Below are positions 52,394 through 62,544 of a DNA stretch of 64,000 nucleotides, one piece after another. How positions within the stretch are numbered: the stretch's first letter is position 1; each line of letters starts with the position of its first letter. The stretch spans positions 1 through 64,000 of the forward strand of contig JAMLHH010000008.1 of NCBI GenBank assembly GCA_023957215.1. Reading direction: 5' to 3'. The position numbers and the translations under genes were made by a program. The notes beneath the pieces are model-generated. The model was not told the DNA's origin and did no database searches. It worked only from the letters and a program-made list of their open reading frames with translations. Source of the stretch: Chitinophagales bacterium (GTDB lineage: Bacteria > Bacteroidota > Bacteroidia > Chitinophagales > JADIYW01).

Positions 52394-53538
52394 TACAAGT
52401 AGAAGATATAATAGTAGAGTACCAAAAGAAATTCGGAGAAATAAGCAAATGTGAAAAATACTTTTCACCCGGAAGAGTCAATATCATTGGAGACCATATC
52501 GACTACAACGGTGGCTATGTTTTGCCTTTTGCCTTGAATATAGGTATTACGGCTGTTTTTGCCCCTGACGATAATCAAGAGTTAAGTATATATAATCTTG
52601 ATTTCAATGAAGTTTTTACAGTCGAATTTAATCAATTAGAAAAAACGGAGATTGACGTAAATTGGCATCAATATGTTTTGTGTAGTCTGCAACAAATAAA
52701 AAGAAATAATTTTAAATTGCGTAGTGGCAAGATTGTTTTACAAAGCGATTTGCCCATTGGTGCAGGACTATCCTCTTCAGCGGCATTTATCTGTCTATTG
52801 TTGTTCATAATGGCATCTGATTATTACAATACTAACAGATTGCAATTAGCTTTAGATGCACAAAAAGTAGAGACGGAAGGAATTGGTGTGAAATGTGGTA
52901 TCATGGATCAATATGTCATTTCTATGGCTCAAAAGAATCATGCTATCTTGATAGATTGCCAAGAATTAAAGCATGAGCAAATTCCTATTGACTTAGGAAA
53001 ATACCAGTTTGTTATTGTCGATTCAAATTTTCCGAGAAATCTTTCCGATTCCCAATATAATGAAAGGAGAAAGGAATGTGGATCAGCTTTAGCGGCAGTT
53101 AAAGAATTTGATCCGGCAGAAAAATTGGTAGATGTACATCAAATTTCAATAGGATACATAGAAGACGATACTTTATATGCACGTGCAAAACATGTCATTA
53201 CGGAGCAACAGAGAGTTTTGGCTGCTGCCGATGCACTCAATCTGAATAAGATAGAATATCTTGGAAAACTGATGAACATCTCCCATATTTCATTGGACGA
53301 AGATTTTGAAGTTTCTAATCATGCCCTCAATTGTATTCATCATTATGCGCATCATTTCAGACAATGCATCGGTTCGCGGATGACAGGAGCCGGTTTCGGA
53401 GGTTGTGTTATCGCTTTAGTAGAAAAAGATGCCATTTCCCGGTTTGTTACCTATATCGGGAAAAAATATCGTGAAGATCAAGATAGAGATGCCGGCTTTT
53501 ATCTCGTGCAACCTTCGGATGGGATTAGGATGATGTAA
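52390..53538 (+). CDS. galK: Galactokinase
   Basis: GalK phosphorylates galactose to galactose 1-phosphate with ATP. The 382-residue GHMP kinase has the galactose signature SPGRVNIIGDHIDYNGGYVL near residue 27, the ATP motif LPIGAGLSSSAAF, GVKCGIMDQYVI with the catalytic Asp, and the C-terminal MTGAGFGGCVIALV. The start is GTG 52390, inside the galT stop region (GTGA). galE and a galactose transporter are not in the window, so UDP-galactose 4-epimerase must be encoded elsewhere. Convergent with the lipase gene, with no gap for a terminator. Confidence 0.95.
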   Translation: MIQVEDIIVEYQKKFGEISKCEKYFSPGRVNIIGDHIDYNGGYVLPFALNIGITAVFAPDDNQELSIYNLDFNEVFTVEFNQLEKTEIDVNWHQYVLCSLQQIKRNNFKLRSGKIVLQSDLPIGAGLSSSAAFICLLLFIMASDYYNTNRLQLALDAQKVETEGIGVKCGIMDQYVISMAQKNHAILIDCQELKHEQIPIDLGKYQFVIVDSNFPRNLSDSQYNERRKECGSALAAVKEFDPAEKLVDVHQISIGYIEDDTLYARAKHVITEQQRVLAAADALNLNKIEYLGKLMNISHISLDEDFEVSNHALNCIHHYAHHFRQCIGSRMTGAGFGGCVIALVEKDAISRFVTYIGKKYREDQDRDAGFYLVQPSDGIRMM

Positions 53539-53545
53539 GCATTTG

Positions 53546-54835
53546 TTACTCAAACACCGCCACACTTACTCCTTCAGATTTGGATTTCCAATTGTAAACC
53601 GGTAGCTTTCTACCATTGAATTCAAACATAATAGTAGCAGGGGTTTCTGTTTGAAAATACTGATCTGCTCCATTAAGAAACGGGATCAATTCCAGAAGTG
53701 GCAAAGAGGTGAAATCAGATTGCCTGTTTTTATTATCATCAAACAGAAACAAAGCTATTGTTGTATTGCCAATTCCTGCATATTTATTTGTAGCATAATT
53801 ATAGTCATCAACTGTCAATTGGTCTCTACCTGCAAGAACGGATTGACTGGCACCAAAGAAAATAACTACACTTTGCCCATCATCACTTGGAATTGCAGAA
53901 ATTAAATTAGACACTAATCCTTCTGTCGGGAAAGTACGTAAATACACCAATTTATCACTTCGCACAAATGGTTCCCTATAATAATGAACTTTTCGAGCTC
54001 TTGAACTATTCGTATTATACACTACAAACTCATAATAAGTAGCCGGTTTAGCCTGAAACTCTCCCCATTCACCTTTTTTGTTCGTCTGAAAAGTAGCAAC
54101 AGGTTTTTCTTGTAGTCTGAAACCGGTTTGTGAATTTATCTCATAAATCTCCACTATTGTACCGGCACGATAAATATTTTCTCCAAAACTTGCTGCTACA
54201 CCCGACAAGACAATATTGTCTTCGGGCAATACTTCTACACTTTTAGCAACTTGCTTATTATTAAAAAAACTATACATTGCATCAAATGTTTCCACACAAG
54301 TTGCCACTTCATAATGATCTTTGTGTTCTAGTTTTAGGTTTTCCGCACCTCTAATATTTCCACCGCCCGTAACTACTTTATCATGCATTGAAAAAATATT
54401 TAAGGTAGGTATTTCTCCTGAAGGTCCACCCGGTCGATCCTGTATAAAACCGGCTAAAGTTACTAAATGTTCAACCTTAGCTGCTCGTAAAGGATTTGTA
54501 CAAAATTCATATACAATAGATGAACCAAGTGAATGTCCCACAAGATTCACTTTAGGAGCTTTTGTTTTTTTCAACACCTCATCGATCAACTTATTTAAGT
54601 CATTTTTAGGGTCGTTCAAAACATCCATAGAATTATAATCATAAGCATATAACTCATCCAAAGAATATCCATTACTCGTAAATCGCTTCACTTGTTTTTC
54701 ATAGGTGTCACCAGAAGCCATCAAGCCATGTACAAATACAATAGGTATATTTCCATCATATTCATTGATGTATTTCTCACTCTTTTTACAAGCCCAAAGT
54801 AAAACGATTGAGAAAGTTATAATAAGTCTTTTCAT
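53546..54835 (-). CDS. Lipase-like alpha/beta-hydrolase lipoprotein
   Basis: A 429-residue exported lipoprotein. The signal peptide ends in a lipobox-like LLWAC with the lipidated Cys at residue 16. The hydrolase domain follows (about 28-200), with IVFVHGLMASGDTY, the nucleophile S102 in VGHSLGSSIV, and IFSMHDKVV with the acidic residue. The C-terminal half (about 205-429) is beta-rich; its first part (AGTIVEIYEINSQTGFRL) resembles a carboxypeptidase-regulatory/SdrD-like beta-sandwich. It probably acts on lipids or esters outside the cytoplasm. ATG 54835 is chosen for the lipoprotein signal; an ATG at 54841 is two codons upstream. Confidence 0.83.
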   Translation of the reverse strand: MKRLIITFSIVLLWACKKSEKYINEYDGNIPIVFVHGLMASGDTYEKQVKRFTSNGYSLDELYAYDYNSMDVLNDPKNDLNKLIDEVLKKTKAPKVNLVGHSLGSSIVYEFCTNPLRAAKVEHLVTLAGFIQDRPGGPSGEIPTLNIFSMHDKVVTGGGNIRGAENLKLEHKDHYEVATCVETFDAMYSFFNNKQVAKSVEVLPEDNIVLSGVAASFGENIYRAGTIVEIYEINSQTGFRLQEKPVATFQTNKKGEWGEFQAKPATYYEFVVYNTNSSRARKVHYYREPFVRSDKLVYLRTFPTEGLVSNLISAIPSDDGQSVVIFFGASQSVLAGRDQLTVDDYNYATNKYAGIGNTTIALFLFDDNKNRQSDFTSLPLLELIPFLNGADQYFQTETPATIMFEFNGRKLPVYNWKSKSEGVSVAVFE

Positions 54836-55042
54836 ATCCATACAATTGTTATTAAAGTTAAGTAAAAAACTCTAAAGTTAAAATGCATTAACATATTCAT
54901 TCTTAGAGTTTCTTGGAAACAATCTGATAAAATTTAAGAAACACATTCGCAGTGAGTTGTTTCATTTCACTTTCGTAGGGTAAATTTTTATTTTCCCCTA
55001 AAAAAATCTATTTTAAACCTGTTATTTTGATTCATAATATAG

Positions 55043-57145
55043 ATGTCTCACATTTTGGATACACCCATAGACTATTTGAAAGGAGTAGGTCCTGAAAAAG
55101 CGGCTATTCTAAAACGTGAAGTTAATATTTATACATATAGAGATTTATTGGATTACTATCCTTATCGTTATGTGGATCGTTCTAAATTTACCCAAGTAAA
55201 AGATTTGACAGATGCCAATGTATATGTACAGTTAAAAGGGAAATTTATACGGTTAGAGGAGCAAGGTCAGGCTCGCACAAGACGTCTGGTCGGCTGGTTT
55301 CAGGATGAAACAGGTATCGTGGAAGTAGTCTGGTTTAGAGCTATCAAATGGATAAAAGACTTTATCAAACTTCAACAAGTCTATGTTATTTTTGAAAAAC
55401 CTACTATTTTCAATGGCAAATTTAACTTTGCCCATCCCGATATAGAAACGATAGAATCTTATACAGAAAGTGGCAAACAAGGCTATCAGGCACTGTACAA
55501 TACAACAGAAAAAATGAAGGCAAGAAAGTTGGACTCTAAAGCCATCGGTAGATGGGTCATCCAGCTTTTACAGACGATAAAAAGTACAGATATTCCTGAA
55601 ATACTACCCAATGATATATTGGAAAAGTATCGTTTAGTCCATCGATATACTGCGATGGTGAATATCCACCAACCTCCGACCATCCATGCGCAGGAAGATG
55701 CTACCCGAAGATTAAAGTTTGAGGAACTTTTTTTACTCCAATTGCAATTAGTCAGATTGAGACTGTTGAGAAAAAGAAGTGTGGGAAGAGTCTTTGAAGA
55801 AGTCGGAGCGTATTTTAATGATTTTTACCATCATCACCTTCCTTTCCGGCTAACAGAGGCACAAAAAAGAGTACTCAAAGAAATACGGAAAGATACCATT
55901 TCAGGCTATCAAATGAATAGACTTTTGCAAGGAGATGTCGGTAGTGGAAAAACAATTGTTGCGCTTTTAGCGATGTTGATGAGTGTGGGGAATCAGCAAC
56001 AAGCAGCATTGATGGCACCTACCGAAATTTTAGCACAACAGCATTTTGCTGGTATTTCCGAATTAGTACAGCCATTGGGTTTAAAGGTGGAAATACTGAC
56101 AGGTTCCGTAAAGGGTAAAAAAAGAAAGCAACTTTTGACGGCATTGGAAGCTGGTGAAATAGATATTCTTATCGGTACACATGCATTGATAGAACCGACT
56201 GTTGTCTTCAAAAGTTTAGGTCTGGTCGTCATCGACGAGCAACACCGTTTCGGTGTGGAACAACGAGCAAAATTGAGGGATAAAGGAAGTATTCCTCCTC
56301 ACATTTTGGTAATGACGGCTACGCCTATTCCCCGGTCACTTGCCATGATTTTTTACGGCGATCTGGATTACTCTGTAATAGATGAATTACCACCGGGAAG
56401 AAAACCGATTACGACCGTTCATCGTACTCATGCGCAAAGACTTTCTGTCTATGGTTTTTTAAAAGAGGAGATAGCGAAAGGTCGTCAAATATATGTTGTC
56501 TATCCATTAATAGAGGAGTCAGAAAAAATAGATTTAGCATCACTCATGGAAGGCTATGAAAGTATATTGCAATCGTTTCCAAGACCACAATATCATATCA
56601 GCGTGGTACACGGGAAAATGAAACCCGATATCAAAGAGACCGAAATGCAACAGTTTGTCAAAGGAAATACACATATTATGGTGGCGACAACAGTCATAGA
56701 AGTAGGGGTCAATGTACCTAATGCATCAGTGATGTTGATAGAGAATGCAGAAAGATTTGGCTTGTCACAGTTACATCAATTAAGAGGTCGTGTCGGTCGG
56801 GGAGCTGAACAATCTTACTGTATTCTAATGACGGGAGATAAATTATCGAATGATAGTAAAATCCGTATCAAAACGATGTGTGAAACCCAAGACGGATTTA
56901 AAATTTCGGAGGTAGATTTAGATTTGAGAGGACCGGGTGATATTGAAGGTACACAACAAAGTGGTGATATCCAGTTAAAATTATCCAAACTGCCTGATGA
57001 CAAAATCATCTTGGAGGAAGCCCGAAAATCTGCCACTTTTATACTTGAAAATGATCCGGATTTAAAACAAGTACAACATAGTGCACTCAAATATTTTATA
57101 GACCACCAAGCTAAATTGAGAGGAAATTGGAGTCAGGTTTTGTGA
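55043..57145 (+). CDS. recG: ATP-dependent DNA helicase RecG
   Basis: RecG remodels stalled replication forks and branch migrates Holliday junctions. The 700-residue protein has the N-terminal wedge OB domain (about 60-170), preceded by the start DTPIDYLKGVGPEKAAIL. Helicase motifs: Walker A LLQGDVGSGKTIVALL, motif Ia MAPTEILAQQHF, DEQH-box VVIDEQHRFGVEQRAKL, TATPIPRSLAM, then VVHGKMKP, ATTVIEVGVNVPNASVM and HQLRGRVGRG. Length is normal. The start is the ATG right before SHILDTPIDYLKG. Single gene. Confidence 0.96.
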   Translation: MSHILDTPIDYLKGVGPEKAAILKREVNIYTYRDLLDYYPYRYVDRSKFTQVKDLTDANVYVQLKGKFIRLEEQGQARTRRLVGWFQDETGIVEVVWFRAIKWIKDFIKLQQVYVIFEKPTIFNGKFNFAHPDIETIESYTESGKQGYQALYNTTEKMKARKLDSKAIGRWVIQLLQTIKSTDIPEILPNDILEKYRLVHRYTAMVNIHQPPTIHAQEDATRRLKFEELFLLQLQLVRLRLLRKRSVGRVFEEVGAYFNDFYHHHLPFRLTEAQKRVLKEIRKDTISGYQMNRLLQGDVGSGKTIVALLAMLMSVGNQQQAALMAPTEILAQQHFAGISELVQPLGLKVEILTGSVKGKKRKQLLTALEAGEIDILIGTHALIEPTVVFKSLGLVVIDEQHRFGVEQRAKLRDKGSIPPHILVMTATPIPRSLAMIFYGDLDYSVIDELPPGRKPITTVHRTHAQRLSVYGFLKEEIAKGRQIYVVYPLIEESEKIDLASLMEGYESILQSFPRPQYHISVVHGKMKPDIKETEMQQFVKGNTHIMVATTVIEVGVNVPNASVMLIENAERFGLSQLHQLRGRVGRGAEQSYCILMTGDKLSNDSKIRIKTMCETQDGFKISEVDLDLRGPGDIEGTQQSGDIQLKLSKLPDDKIILEEARKSATFILENDPDLKQVQHSALKYFIDHQAKLRGNWSQVL

Positions 57146-57285
57146 TAAATTTTTACTTTGAAAAGGCAAGGGAAATCAATCATTTTTCCAATAAATCAGT
57201 ATTCTATCAAATGAGTTTTGTACATTTAACATAGCTTTCATATAATAAAGTGTTCAAAGCATTAAAAAAATAGGAATTAATATAT

Positions 57286-57293
57286 TATCTTTG
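57286..57293 (+). promoter_or_regulatory. -7 promoter element of rplU-rpmA
   Basis: TATCTTTG matches TAnnTTTG, 23 nt upstream of ATG 57317. No -33 TTG was seen. Confidence 0.5.
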
Positions 57294-57316
57294 CCCCACC
57301 AAATTAATTTAGAAGA

Positions 57317-57625
57317 ATGTACGCAATCGTTGAAATTAACGGACAACAATTTAAAGTAACTGAAAATCAAGAGATTTTTGTTCATAGATTGGAAGGAAAT
57401 GAAGGAGAACAAGTTACTTTTGAAAATGTATTGTTATTAGATAATAATGGTTCAGTGCAAGTAGGTACACCGGTTGTAGAAGGTGCTAAAGTATCTGCTA
57501 AGATAGTTGAACATGCAAAAGGTGATAAAGTAATCGTTTTCAAGAAAAAACGTCGTAAAGGTTATAAAGTAAAGAATGGCTTCCGCCAATCTTTTACTAA
57601 ACTTAAAATTGAAGGAATAGCTTAA
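57317..57625 (+). CDS. rplU: 50S ribosomal protein L21
   Basis: A 102-residue large-subunit protein that binds 23S rRNA near L20. It starts [18 protein letters not shown], continues with [17 protein letters not shown] and ends with the family signature [21 protein letters not shown]. Length is normal. The L27 gene follows after 12 nt, the usual operon partner. Confidence 0.97.
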   Translation: MYAIVEINGQQFKVTENQEIFVHRLEGNEGEQVTFENVLLLDNNGSVQVGTPVVEGAKVSAKIVEHAKGDKVIVFKKKRRKGYKVKNGFRQSFTKLKIEGIA

Positions 57626-57637
57626 AAATTTAAAGAT

Positions 57638-57892
57638 ATGGCTCACAAGAAAGGTGTAGGTAGTTCAAAGAACGGTAGAGACTCAGAAAGTAAACGCTTA
57701 GGTGTTAAAATTTTTGGTGGTCAAAAAGTAATTCCGGGAAATATTATTGTACGTCAAAGAGGTACGAAATTTCATCCTGGTACTAATGTTGGAATCGGAA
57801 GAGATCATACACTTTTTGCTTTGACAGATGGTGTAGTTGCTTTCTCCAAAGGATTAAAAGACAGAACATTTGTTTCCATTATTTCGGAATAA
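57638..57892 (+). CDS. rpmA: 50S ribosomal protein L27
   Basis: An 84-residue protein whose N-terminus reaches the peptidyl transferase centre. It begins [21 protein letters not shown] after the Met, without the cleavable N-terminal extension seen in Firmicutes, and carries [20 protein letters not shown]. Co-transcribed with rplU and followed by a strong terminator. Confidence 0.97.
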   Translation: MAHKKGVGSSKNGRDSESKRLGVKIFGGQKVIPGNIIVRQRGTKFHPGTNVGIGRDHTLFALTDGVVAFSKGLKDRTFVSIISE

Positions 57893-57913
57893 ATATTTTA
57901 TTGTTTACATAAG

Positions 57914-57943
57914 AAAAGCCATCTGCCAGCAGATGGCTTTTTT
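57914..57943 (+). terminator. Terminator of rplU-rpmA
   Basis: AAAAGCCATCTG pairs with CAGATGGCTTTT around a 4-nt loop and is followed by T. Confidence 0.85.
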
Positions 57944-58036
57944 GTTTATTTACAAGTGTCTTCGCTCATCTTTTGAAGATTTGCTGATTTCACTTTTATA
58001 ATTAATCTTTATTCGTGAGATTTGATACAAAAGTCG

Positions 58037-61000
58037 ATGAAAGGAAAACTCATTTATAAGCTACTCTTATTTTTAGGAATATCATTCCTCCTATTTTCCT
58101 TTGTCTATAATATGTATCGACATTCTGAATTACATTTGAAAAAACATGGTGTCTATATAAGCCAAAAGATACAATCAGAGCTCAATACAGTTCAACAACT
58201 CAGCCAAACTCCTACTTTTAATGCATCGTTTCATTCCAAGAAAAGACTGTTTGATTATCTAAATTCAGTACATCTTGCACCTGATATTTCACTTTTTGTC
58301 TTTGACAAAGAACAACAACTCATTTATTGGTCCACGAATAAATACAATCCTTCCAATATAGACTTAAACAAGTATAAAAAGGTAGAAGGTCTTATCAAAA
58401 TCAATAGAGATTATCAAATCATCAAAGCTTTTGACTTACAAGATGAATATCAATTGGTGACACTTATCACACTGTACAAAGGCTTTCCGGTAGAAAATAA
58501 GTACTTGAAATCGGAGTTTTCATTTGGTTCTAAAAATTTTAGCGATTTGATGTTGACGGAAGAAAAAGATAGTACTACTTTTTCAACAGCCATTCTTTCC
58601 TCTACCCAACAACCTCTGTTTTACATTAAAAATAACTTACTTTCAGAGCAATCTCCTCTTTGGACTATCGTATTTTTAGAAATAGTCGGAATCATTTTCA
58701 TCTTTATTTTTTTTAATGAACAATTAGAAAAGACACTCGTTGAGGACAAGAAATTGCAAGCTGTTTTATATAGTTTGATTTATATCTTCTTTATCGAAAT
58801 TTACATCGACATTCTCCATATTCCAACTTTTACTTCTTACGGAGATTTGTTTTTGCCGGATAGCTATGCGTCTCCTTATTTATCGGATTCTATCGGTGGA
58901 TTGTTTTTGAAAATGCATTTGATTCATTGGCTCATCAGACATTGGCTGAAACCTATTCGCTTGTTTTTTGAAAAAAGAGGTCATACTTTTGGAGATATTT
59001 TCTTTAGTGCTTTTGCTGTCAGTGCCTTTTATTTATTGGTATTTGTCATTGTCAGTTTACATAAAAACTCTAATATCTCGCTTGATCTTAATAAAATCAA
59101 TCAATTGAGATTAGATAGTTTTGTAGCACTGTTCATTATCTGTTTTGCCACGGGAATTATGGCGATGACGGCACATTATTCTAAAAATAATCAATCACAT
59201 CCTTTTCAGCTCTTTATCTTCCAGCTCTTTTTTAATCTGGGTTTTATAGCTTTGGGTTATCAGATTCATTTTATAGAAATCTCTTCTTTTGCACTACTGC
59301 TTGTCCTTTTATACTTTTCTCAAAGATGGTTGATTGATTTTATTTTGAGTCAAAAAAACATTTTTGGACAGAGCGGACTGATAGGAAATTTATTGCTTTT
59401 GTCCATCTATTCTTTTATTGTTACCATCATTTTATTGCATTATACAAATGAGCGGAAGATTAACCTTTTACAATATTATGCGGTTAATTTGGCCTCGGAA
59501 AGAGATTATGCGGAGGAGTTTGAGATGACGCAGATAGCAGATAGTATCCAAAAAGATAACTTTATCAAAAGCTATTTTGAGAATCCTTTTTCCATTTCAT
59601 TTGATATTGATTGGAGAGTCAGGCAAAAATATTTCAGCAAGTTGAGCAATAAGTTTGACATTTCAATTTTATCTTATAGCTCGGACAAGATTCAGCTCAA
59701 AGGAGAAGAAAACAAATCTTTTTCATCCTTAGATAATATTATCCATCAGGACGATGTAGAAATAATTTCACCTTCGGTTTATTATATGAGCGCAAAACCG
59801 AAAGGTGAAAAATACCTGATGTCTCTCAGCTATTTGCAGGATGAACATGAGATAGGTTACTTGTTTATCATCTTTACACCCAAAGATTTTACGCCTTATA
59901 GCGCCTATCCCGAGTTGTTGAGTACTGAAAATAACTCGTTATTCAACATTTACAATTCTAATCTCAACTATGGTATTTACAACAAAAACGAACTGATTAC
60001 CACTTCGGGAAATTTTGCCTATTCCGACAAATATGATTTTCCTACTTTTACGGATACTGATTTTTTAAAAATCAAAAACAAAGGTTATTATCATTTGGTC
60101 TATCAAATAGGCGATAAAAAAATAGTCGTTTCTTATAGTCAGGCAAATTTGATGGGTGTTCTTGCTTACTTTTCTATTTTGCTGATTATCTTATCGGTTT
60201 ATTTTTATTCTTTGAGTGTCATTTCGGATAATGATTTTTCACTGCTTTCGGGTAAAAGAATCAAAGATTTATTGTTGATGAATACCTTTCAAAAACAGAT
60301 ACAGGTATCTATGTTGAGTCAGGTGCTTTTTTCACTTGTATTAGTAGGATTGATGACCTTGTTTTTTTTCGATATACAATACAACCATTTTCACAATGAC
60401 GGTTTAAGAAGGCGGGGCGCTTCTGTCGTAGAGTCTATCGGAGATATTTATCAAGAAAATTTCTTGAACACCGAAGATGTCGATAAAGATCAGATCATCA
60501 GTAATAAAATAAGAAGATTGTCTGAAATTTTCAGAATAGATATGAATATCTACGACTTAAACGGAAAGCTCACTTTTACTTCACAACCCGAAATTTTCAA
60601 AACCGGCATACAGTCAAATCTCATTTCCCCCAACGCTTTTGATGCACTTCATATTGATGGATTGTCCAGTTTTATACAAAATGAAAGAATAGAAAAACTC
60701 AAATATACTGCTGCCTATTTACCGCTGAAAAACGCTCACAGTAAAATCGTCGGCTATATCAATTTCCCGTATTACGGAAAAGAGCGAAACATCAAAAACG
60801 ATATCTCTTTCTTCTTGGTTTCGTTGATTAATATCTATGTGTTACTCATCATCATTTCATCGCTCATTTCACTTTGGGTGTCTAATACCATCGTCAATCC
60901 ACTGAGAATTATTACGGATAGTATTAGAAATGTCGAGCTTGGTAAAAAGAATCAACACATCGTATGGAAAAACAATGATGAAATAGGCTATCTCGTCAAT

Positions 61001-61726
61001 CAATACAACCAAATGATAGACGTTTTGGATAAAAGTGCAGAACTCTTAGCCAAATCTGAGCGTGAAGGGGCGTGGAAAGAAATGGCCAAACAAGTAGCAC
61101 ACGAAATCAAAAATCCACTGACACCAATGAAGTTGAGCGTGCAATTCTTACAAAGAAAATTAGATGAAAAGAGTGAAGATTTAGAAGAAGTTACTCAAAG
61201 TGTCAGCGAAAGGTTGATAGAGCAGATTGATACACTTGCCAATATTGCCACTGCATTTTCGGACTTTGCCAAAATGCCTTTCACCAACAAGTCCAATGAA
61301 AATATCATCAGTATTCTTAAAAATGTAATCGGTCTTTTTAACTCGGATGAAAATGTAGAAATCGAATCTGATATTCCAGATGAAAAAATTATCACTTTCG
61401 TGGATAAAGAACAGATGACAAGAGTTTTTACCAACCTGATTAAAAATGCGATTCAATCTGTACCGGAAGAAAGAAACGCAAGTTTACAAGTGAGAGTTTC
61501 TAACCAAGCTGATACATGTATCATTGCTATTAAAGACAATGGTGTAGGTATTCCCAAAGAGCGGGAGGAAGATATTTTTGAACCAAATTTTACCACAAAA
61601 TCATCCGGTTCGGGTTTAGGTCTGGCAATGAGCAAAAGTATTATTGATTCTATGGATGGGAAAATATGGTTTGAATCCGTGCTTCAGCAAGGAACAACCT
61701 TTTTTATTGAGCTTAAAAAAGTGTAG
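58037..61726 (+). CDS. Very large multi-span NtrY-like sensor histidine kinase
   Basis: A 1,229-residue kinase. One span at about 8-25, a first extracytoplasmic domain (about 30-195), a block of about seven spans (about 210-480), a second extracytoplasmic region (about 490-700), then further spans near 720, 765 and 935-955. The cytosolic part has a HAMP domain (about 955-1010, with NTIVNPLRIITDSI), HisKA with H1022 in KQVAHEIKNPLTPMKLS and an HATPase domain (NLIKNAIQSV, IKDNGVGIPK, GSGLGLAMSKSI, QQGTTFFIEL). The kinase core is NtrY-like. No response regulator is adjacent. ATG 58037 (MKGKLIYK) is chosen over TTG 58022. The sensed signal is unknown. Confidence 0.88.
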   Translation: MKGKLIYKLLLFLGISFLLFSFVYNMYRHSELHLKKHGVYISQKIQSELNTVQQLSQTPTFNASFHSKKRLFDYLNSVHLAPDISLFVFDKEQQLIYWSTNKYNPSNIDLNKYKKVEGLIKINRDYQIIKAFDLQDEYQLVTLITLYKGFPVENKYLKSEFSFGSKNFSDLMLTEEKDSTTFSTAILSSTQQPLFYIKNNLLSEQSPLWTIVFLEIVGIIFIFIFFNEQLEKTLVEDKKLQAVLYSLIYIFFIEIYIDILHIPTFTSYGDLFLPDSYASPYLSDSIGGLFLKMHLIHWLIRHWLKPIRLFFEKRGHTFGDIFFSAFAVSAFYLLVFVIVSLHKNSNISLDLNKINQLRLDSFVALFIICFATGIMAMTAHYSKNNQSHPFQLFIFQLFFNLGFIALGYQIHFIEISSFALLLVLLYFSQRWLIDFILSQKNIFGQSGLIGNLLLLSIYSFIVTIILLHYTNERKINLLQYYAVNLASERDYAEEFEMTQIADSIQKDNFIKSYFENPFSISFDIDWRVRQKYFSKLSNKFDISILSYSSDKIQLKGEENKSFSSLDNIIHQDDVEIISPSVYYMSAKPKGEKYLMSLSYLQDEHEIGYLFIIFTPKDFTPYSAYPELLSTENNSLFNIYNSNLNYGIYNKNELITTSGNFAYSDKYDFPTFTDTDFLKIKNKGYYHLVYQIGDKKIVVSYSQANLMGVLAYFSILLIILSVYFYSLSVISDNDFSLLSGKRIKDLLLMNTFQKQIQVSMLSQVLFSLVLVGLMTLFFFDIQYNHFHNDGLRRRGASVVESIGDIYQENFLNTEDVDKDQIISNKIRRLSEIFRIDMNIYDLNGKLTFTSQPEIFKTGIQSNLISPNAFDALHIDGLSSFIQNERIEKLKYTAAYLPLKNAHSKIVGYINFPYYGKERNIKNDISFFLVSLINIYVLLIIISSLISLWVSNTIVNPLRIITDSIRNVELGKKNQHIVWKNNDEIGYLVNQYNQMIDVLDKSAELLAKSEREGAWKEMAKQVAHEIKNPLTPMKLSVQFLQRKLDEKSEDLEEVTQSVSERLIEQIDTLANIATAFSDFAKMPFTNKSNENIISILKNVIGLFNSDENVEIESDIPDEKIITFVDKEQMTRVFTNLIKNAIQSVPEERNASLQVRVSNQADTCIIAIKDNGVGIPKEREEDIFEPNFTTKSSGSGLGLAMSKSIIDSMDGKIWFESVLQQGTTFFIELKKV

Positions 61727-61733
61727 TAAATTT

Positions 61734-62375
61734 TTAGAAGCCGGTCCAAGGTCTGTCATACTTTCTGTATGAAAAACCACCATTGGCGATTCCTAAATTT
61801 CCTACTCCGAGTTCTATTGTCAGACCAAAATCTCTCCCAATTCTGACAGCAATAGGTGTCAATTGGAAAGTCAAAGCCACACCTAAATGGTTTTCATTTG
61901 TCGCTTGATATCTTGAATCTATTACTGACACACCTGCGCCCAATAGACCATACATCGCAAATTTAGGATTGCGAATATAATAGAAATCAAATCTTGGCAT
62001 GAGGGATATTGTATGATATTTATCTTTATAAGCTTTATTGTCAGATGTCGTATAATTCACACCTGTATATGAATAGATGATAGATGTCCCTACACTTAAT
62101 TTCCAGTGAAAGAAGTATTTGTAATTAAAAGCAACAGGACCAATTAGTGATATTTTTTCATTTTGATAATCCCTTTTGAAAATAGATTTATTAAAAATGG
62201 ATGCAAAAGTGTTTCCAACTCCTATCGCCATCTGGTCAATCGAATTATATCCATAGCTGAATCCAAATTCATTTTGTGGATAAGGACAAGTAGTATATAC
62301 TCTTGAAAAGGCATTTGAATTACCTAAGAGAAAGATCATACAAAGGATAGTTAACTTTTTTGTTATATTTTGCAT
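61734..62375 (-). CDS. Outer-membrane beta-barrel protein of unknown function
   Basis: A 213-residue exported protein. A signal peptide covers about residues 1-24 (ending NAFS), and the rest consists of short alternating amphipathic strands typical of a small beta-barrel: FGFSYGYNSIDQMAIGVG, FNYKYFFHWKLSVGTSIIY, YHTISLMPRFDFYYIR and KFAMYGLLGAGVSVID. It resembles the general outer-membrane beta-barrel (PF13505-like) proteins of Bacteroidota. ATG 62375 is preferred to the more upstream TTG at 62393. No operon partner is clear; it runs opposite to the large kinase gene, ending 7 nt after it. Confidence 0.78.
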   Translation of the reverse strand: MQNITKKLTILCMIFLLGNSNAFSRVYTTCPYPQNEFGFSYGYNSIDQMAIGVGNTFASIFNKSIFKRDYQNEKISLIGPVAFNYKYFFHWKLSVGTSIIYSYTGVNYTTSDNKAYKDKYHTISLMPRFDFYYIRNPKFAMYGLLGAGVSVIDSRYQATNENHLGVALTFQLTPIAVRIGRDFGLTIELGVGNLGIANGGFSYRKYDRPWTGF

Positions 62376-62544
62376 TTTAATAATTTGAAGCAAAATTAGG
62401 TAAGCATTTGTATGAAAAGAGTATCTGTATTATAATTAACACAAATTTATAGAGAGTCTTCATGCAGACTCAGCTCAAACTATAGTTTGCATAGCCATTT
62501 TTCATGGGAATGTTGTCTCATTCTTCTGTTTGCTTAAGTTTTCT

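Noticed and set aside
54846-54920. Inverted repeat AACTCTAA...TTAGAGTT upstream of recG as terminator
   Set aside because: The loop is over 30 nt, no T-run follows, and it lies upstream of both flanking genes.
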